Source of the DNA: Symbiodinium natans | Taxonomy: Eukaryota > Sar > Dinophyceae > Suessiales > Symbiodiniaceae | Reading direction: 5' to 3' | NCBI GenBank assembly: GCA_905221605.1 | Contig: CAJNDS010000303.1 | Coordinates: forward strand, 64,001 to 122,500 | DNA: 58,500 nt | Shown: positions 54,426 through 58,500 of the stretch, one piece after another | Numbering within the stretch: position 1 is the stretch's first letter | Layout of the letters: every line of letters starts with the position of its first letter | The notes under the pieces: generated by a model | Databases searched by the model: none | What the model saw: only the letters and a program-made list of their open reading frames with translations | What the model was told of the DNA's origin: nothing | Position numbers and translations under genes: made by a program

Positions 54426-54954
54426 TTGATTGCATGTTTCTTAGCTTAGTTGAGCACGCAGCTGCAGGGATCCTGGAACGCTTCGTATTGAACGAATGCT
54501 TGGTCAGATCCGAGTAAAAACTTGCACGAATTTCTCCTAGTTTGCAAACCCTGACTTGCTTCTCTTAATGGTTAACGCCTCGTTTACTATGTAAGCTGGT
54601 AGGACATTCTCGCTGGCACGGTTCCCCCACGCACCATGGGGTCTTTACAGCGTTTAACTATGTTGTATTTCCGAGCAATTCAAAATTCTAAGTCTTCAAG
54701 ACTTAATTCACCGGCATTAGATATCTCAAATGCCACTGTAGTTGTGAAGCCCATTTCCGGGGCATTTTGTTTCCCCTGGCCTTTCCGAACTTTCACTTCC
54801 CCGAGAACAAAAGCTTTAACCCATTGACATCCCAAGGCCGTTTAAGACTACAGAAGTTCTTAGTGCATGCCATTCATGACTCAGTCCCATGCCGGACAAT
54901 TGGCCTGTCGAAATGTCTCCATGCGCATGAAAAATGATGTTCATACATACATGC

Positions 54955-55024
54955 ATATGTATATGTATATATATATACATATACAAGTATATATACATAT
55001 ATATATATATATATATCTATAGAT
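54955..55024. repeat. TATA microsatellite
   Basis: Alternating TA/TG with TATATATATATATA core; minus-strand Tyr/Ile-rich frames here are artefacts. Confidence 0.95.
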
Positions 55025-55428
55025 AATATGCATGTATGCATGATGTACACAGATGTAGATGGTGATGCATGGCGATGCATCGAAGCTGTGACATCTATGT
55101 GCTGCCACATGACATTCTTCTATCCAGCAAGGGCTTTGTCTCGTTGTCCATGCTTGTTATCCTTTCTGGCAATTTGAAGACCAAGAGACAGAGACACAGA
55201 GAGGGAGGGAGAAAAAGAGGGAAACAATCCATCTAGAATATACGTGCCATAACGTGCCCAATGGCTGTGCCAGCTGCCGTTTGCATGGTCACGACCTAAG
55301 TTTGTAAGGGAGCTGCTTTGGGCAATTTGAAACTCCAGCTGCTTGTGCGAGGCTTCTGACATCAATCAGCTTGCGCGATGTTGGCTTGAAAGCGGTCACC
55401 GTGTAGATCGCAGTCCAACGTCAGAGTA

Positions 55429-56281
55429 GGGACTTACAGCACGGCCTGCCATGGGTAAGGCAGCGAAGGGTGGCAAGAAGCTCCCAGCGGCGCCGCTGGC
55501 CGACAAGAAGAAGAAGGCCAAGAAGAACCCCCTGTTCGAGAAGACTCCTCGAAACTACCGGCTGGGTGGTGACATCCAGCCCAAGCGTGACCTGACGCGC
55601 TTCGTCAAGTGGCCAAAGTACATCCTTCTGCAGCGCCAGAAGCGCATCATGCTGATGCGCCTCAAGGTGCCCCCAGCCATCAATCAGTTCAGCATGGCCA
55701 TCGACAAGAACCAGGCGGCTTCTCTTCTGAAGCTTTGCAAGAAGTACTCGCCCGAAACCAAGGAGGCGAAGAAAGCCAGGCTAATGGAGATGGCACAGGC
55801 AAAGAAAGATGGCCAGGAGGTGAAGACGAAGAAGCCCCAAGTGCTGAAGTACGGCCTCAATCACGTGACGACACTGGTTGAGGAGAAGATGGCCAAGCTG
55901 GTGGTAATTGCGCACGATGTCGACCCCATTGAGCTCGTGTGCTGGCTGCCGGCGCTGTGCCGCAAGAAGGATGTGCCGTACTGCATCATCAAGGGCAAGT
56001 CACGCCTGGGTCAGCTGATTCACCAAAAGGCGTGTGCCTGCGTGGCTATCACCTCAGTCAAGCCGGAGGATGAGAAGGAGTTGAATACCTTGGTCAACAA
56101 CTTCAAGGCGCAATTCAATGACAACGCTGAGGTGAAGCGACGATGGGGCGGAGGCATCATGGGAATTAAGTCCCAACACATCACAGCCCGAAAGGAGAGG
56201 GCCATCCAGGCCGAGAAGGCCAAGAAGCTGGGCCTCCAGATCGCCTGAGTCAAGCGGGACCTTTAGCACGAGTTGGCTGCG
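55429..56281 (+). repeat. Duplicated 853-bp block, copy 2
   Basis: Second copy of the eL8 block. The sequence on either side (AGTCCAACGTCAGAGTA before, CTGCAAAAGTTGAGAGA after) is unrelated to the flanks of copy 1. Confidence 0.9.
55451..56248 (+). CDS. RPL7A: 60S ribosomal protein eL8 (L7a), copy 2
   Basis: Encodes the same 265-residue protein as 50,396-51,193. Within the coding sequence I see only two differences, both silent (GGC/GGT at 55,570 and AAA/AAG at 55,708). Same orientation, start-to-start distance 5,055 bp. No introns, no poly(A) remnant at the 3' end and no spliced-leader relic at the 5' end. That argues against simple retroposition of a mature mRNA and for segmental duplication or gene conversion restricted to the gene. 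Tandem same-strand copies of highly expressed genes are typical for dinoflagellates. Confidence 0.97.
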   Translation: MGKAAKGGKKLPAAPLADKKKKAKKNPLFEKTPRNYRLGGDIQPKRDLTRFVKWPKYILLQRQKRIMLMRLKVPPAINQFSMAIDKNQAASLLKLCKKYSPETKEAKKARLMEMAQAKKDGQEVKTKKPQVLKYGLNHVTTLVEEKMAKLVVIAHDVDPIELVCWLPALCRKKDVPYCIIKGKSRLGQLIHQKACACVAITSVKPEDEKELNTLVNNFKAQFNDNAEVKRRWGGGIMGIKSQHITARKERAIQAEKAKKLGLQIA

Positions 56282-56589
56282 CTGCAAAAGTTGAGAGACT
56301 CAAGCTCTGTAATTGCCGTGATTGTGTCTTAGCGAGTCTGCTGGCTGAATGTGCAGCGGGCTGAAGGGAACTAGGGGTGTTGCAAAATGATGTACTCAGC
56401 TTTTCTTTGCAAGACACGAGGCCAGCAGCTGCAGAAGACATTCTTCCAGGAGGCAATTGGACGGTCCAACTGCCAGTGTTGCCATTATAAACCTTGGCAT
56501 GTTTGGTCTTCCTGGCCCGAGTGTAGGAATGACGACTGCTATGCGAAGAAGGGACCTGGAGGCTGGTGGACAGTTGGTTTAAGCAGATG

Positions 56590-56799
56590 TGTGTGTAGGT
56601 CGGTGTGGAGGTGGAGGTGGAGGTGGAGGTGGAGGTGGAGGTGGAGGTGGAGGTGGAGGTGGAGGTGGAGGTGGAGGTGTAGGTGTAGGTGTAGGTGTAG
56701 GGGCGCAGGCGCAGGCGCAGGCGTCGGCCTCGGCGTCGGCGTCGCCGTCGCCGTCGGCGTCGGCGTCGGCCTCGACGTCGGTGTCGCAGTCGCCGCCGC

Positions 56800-56831
<32 letters not shown>

Positions 56832-57175
56832 TCGGCGTCGGCGTAGGCGAACGCGTAGGCGTGGGTGTAGGTGTAGGTGTAGGTGGGTGTGTAGGTGTAG
56901 GTGGGTGAGTGTGTGTAGGTAGGAGGTGTGTGTGTGTGTGTGTGTGTAGGTGTGTGTAGGTGTGGGTGTGTGTGTGTGTGTAGGTGTGTGCAGGTGTGTG
57001 TGTAGGTGTGTGTAGGTGTGTGTAGGTGTGTGTAGGTGTGTGTCGGTGTGTGTCGGTGTGTGTAGGTGTGTGTAGGTGTGTGTAGGTGTGTGTAGGTGTG
57101 TGTAGGTTTGTGTGTGAGTGTGTGTAGGTGTGTGTGTAGGTGTGTGTGTGTGTGTGTAGGTGTGTGTGTGTGTGT

Positions 57176-57255
<80 letters not shown>

Positions 57256-57335
57256 GTGTGTGTAGGTGTGTGTAGGTGTGTGTAGGTGTGTGTAGGTCCT
57301 ACAGTGTAGGTGTGTAGGTATGTGTGTGTGTGTGC
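56590..57335. repeat. Composite minisatellite
   Basis: Four adjoining zones: (GGTGGA)n at 56,607-56,675; GGTGTA and GGCGCA units to about 56,720; (GTCGGC)n-type to about 56,845; then GTAGGTGTGT and (GT)n to about 57,335. All zones are variants of a GGTGNN hexamer. The minus strand is open throughout as a His/Thr/Leu/Pro repeat and the plus strand as a Gly or Trp/Arg repeat, depending on frame. A short imperfect palindrome CCTACAGTGTAGG occurs at 57,297-57,309. Confidence 0.95.
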
Positions 57336-57357
57336 GCGCGTGTTTGTTTGGTTTTCG

Positions 57358-57470
57358 GTCAGAGCTCAGTTGGACCGAAGGTCGAGCAGGTCCGTGCAGA
57401 CGATTTTCAGCAATGCCTCCTTCGAGATGGTTCCGCGGCAGCACCCAACTTTGTGTTGATACGAGCAGGG
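57358..57470 (+). CDS. Possible exon, unknown protein
   Basis: After TTTTCGGTCAG the frame reads [36 protein letters not shown]. Another frame continues with [19 protein letters not shown] and [19 protein letters not shown] (57,476-57,600). These two look like parts of one gene but the join is not clear. Confidence 0.3.
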
Positions 57471-57784
57471 CAATGCAGTGGCACATCCCTTTGCAGCCCT
57501 TCTGCATATTTCTGTACATCAAGTGGTGCCTCCGAGTGATGCGCTTGATCAGCTGCAGGCCCTAGCTCAGGCGGTTGAAGGCAGGATTCCAAAAAGGTTT
57601 GATGGAGGCATGTTTCGAAGCGACAAAGTCCTCGCAAAGTCCTCATCCCTGATCCCAACCATGTCAAGAGGCCAGAAGCCATCAGAGACCCTTGTCTTCC
57701 TTCCGTCTTCCTTGTGCCCAGTTTGCTCCGAGGCCCCGAGGCGCAAGCTGCCACGTACAGCTGGGTGCGCGCCCCGCGCCGTGA

Positions 57785-57885
57785 ATTGCACCGTAGTTGC
57801 ACCGTAGTTGCTTGCACCGTAACCGTAGTTGCGCGATATCGCTGCACCGTAGCCGTAGCTGCAACGTAGCTGCACCGCAAGTTGT
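57785..57885. repeat. Short CACCGTAGTTG repeat
   Basis: About eight imperfect units of TTGCACCGTAG, CGTAACCGTAG and GCTGCACCGTAGC. Not a spliced-leader relic: the diagnostic TTTTGGCTCAAG part is absent. Confidence 0.8.
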
Positions 57886-57937
57886 ACTCCGCAGTTTGCT
57901 CTCTCTGCCTGGGTGACTTGTTTGTTTTCACTCTAGA

Positions 57938-58346
57938 ATTTGGAGCTCTTGGAGAGGAGCTGAACCAGAAGAGGGCCGTCTCCTTGCTGTTGGCCGGCTC
58001 CGTCTCTGGCTTGTTAGGTGCACCCTTGGCTTGTCCTCTGCACTTTCCATTCTTCCTAGGTATGTCAGAAACAGACTTGGCCATGAGTCACGTCTGTTCG
58101 GAGGCTTTCTGTTCGCCGGAGTGCTGGGCTTACACAACTACTATAGTGGAGGCCTGGGCAACAGAGAGAGCGCACCTATGCATTGGAACTCAGGGTTGGG
58201 GGCCGGGGCAAGCTGCAGGCTTTCGGCAGCTGTGGGCTTACAACAAGACCTTCACTGCCCGGACCACCAAGTTTCGCAAACCGCTGCATTTGCAAACAGG
58301 ATCCGCCCAGGACTGTACTCCTTCTCTCACAACCCGTGCTGGCTAA
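57938..58346 (+). CDS. Possible membrane-protein exons at the window edge
   Basis: After a CACTCTAG acceptor-like site, one frame reads FGALGEELNQKRAVSLLLA then GSVSGLLGAPLACPL, a likely membrane segment. After a TTCCTAG site at 58,059, a second frame reads YVRNRLGHESRLFGGFLFA then GVLGLHNYYSGG. Joining CCTCT|GCAC... to ...CTAG|GTATG would be a GC-AG intron in frame (57,938-58,037 to 58,060). Hydrophobic Gly/Ala-rich helices with short loops suggest a small organelle membrane protein. A mitochondrial carrier was considered but the PxDxxKxR signature does not fit. Confidence 0.35.
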
Positions 58347-58404
58347 GTTGGAGAACAACTTCATGGGGGAGCCCTTTCCATCTGGCCATAACTACTGTCC
58401 GCAG

Positions 58405-58500
58405 ACAGTGACGCGGCCTGCACACAGTTGCACACACTCAACACACCCACAGACACACAGAGACACACAGACACACACAGACAGACACATACACACACAC
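58405..58500. repeat. CA-rich microsatellite at right edge
   Basis: ACACAC/AGACACAC repeats running off the window. Confidence 0.95.

Larger units (their letters stand above)
51227..55428. other. Spacer between the two eL8 genes
   Basis: About 4.2 kb with no certain gene. Candidates: a minus-strand frame at 52,013-51,804 (listed), a plus-strand frame at 52,446-53,198 (250 codons from a TTG, no domain) and a minus-strand frame at 54,277-53,771 (no domain). AT microsatellites occur at 52,248-52,293 and 54,955-55,024. A short direct repeat TGGACAC(C/T)TC(A/G)CTAGGG(G/A)AAGCC lies at about 53,219 and 53,301. Confidence 0.4.

Noticed and set aside
54690-54706. Palindrome AAGTCTT-C-AAGACTT as a regulatory site
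   Set aside because: A single short inverted repeat with no gene context; expected by chance in a window of this size.
56387-57522. Open frames of Gly, Arg-Trp or His-Thr repeats, up to 327 codons
   Set aside because: Translations of the composite minisatellite.
57938-58150. Mitochondrial carrier family protein
   Set aside because: The AGSVSGLLGAP...CPL segment looks similar, but the PxDxxKxR signature is out of register and no repeat of it is found.

Overview
The window looks like nuclear DNA of a dinoflagellate, most likely a Symbiodiniaceae-type alga. The evidence is as follows. Two intron-free, near-identical cytosolic ribosomal protein genes (eL8) sit in the same orientation. A multi-exon gene can only be joined in frame by using GC or GA splice donors with AG|G acceptors. 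Degenerate CCCTAAA telomere-type repeats, very long simple-sequence tracts and many decayed retroelement pieces surround a small number of genes. Taxonomy is inference; no rRNA or spliced-leader sequence was found to prove it.

Layout. 1-6.6 kb: no recognisable gene, one possible exon near 3.3 kb. 6.6-15.2 kb: a GC-rich graveyard of non-LTR (LINE-like) elements in both orientations. At least two related families (here A and B) are present. Their C-terminus combines a Cys/His cluster containing GDH with a domain of the type D...SPL...E..K...GGR, which resembles a restriction-like endonuclease. A RING-H2-like fragment lies at 14.9 kb. 15.2-18.4 kb: an unknown minus-strand reading frame, an interstitial telomere-like tract and pyrimidine/TTAC repeats. 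18.4-20.5 kb: 2.3 tandem copies of a 903-bp unit. 20.5-21.6 kb: a minus-strand reverse transcriptase-RNase H remnant. 22.5-24.8 kb: nested tandem arrays (GGCTTAAGGGG arrays flanking 92-127-bp, 134-bp and 51-bp repeats). 26.8-28.1 kb: an AT-rich island followed by a broken Ty1/copia RT-RNase H. 28-43.7 kb: mostly unassigned DNA with a 440-bp GT tract and several isolated exon-like frames.

43.9-49.0 kb holds the most interesting gene. Its four inferred exons encode about 703 residues: a possible signal peptide, a VHL beta-domain-like region, a PSI-like cysteine cluster, and a JmjC/cupin domain very like the asparaginyl hydroxylase FIH (HIF1AN), with the Fe(II) triad and 2-oxoglutarate-binding lysine present. 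50.4-51.2 and 55.4-56.3 kb hold the two eL8 genes, inside an identical 853-bp block that starts just upstream of a likely trans-splice acceptor and ends shortly after the stop codon. The right end (56.6-58.5 kb) has a long composite minisatellite and exon-like frames of a possible membrane protein running off the edge.

Apart from the FIH-like gene and the eL8 pair, most calls are fragments. Protein-level claims rest on visible motifs and remembered family features; no search was run.
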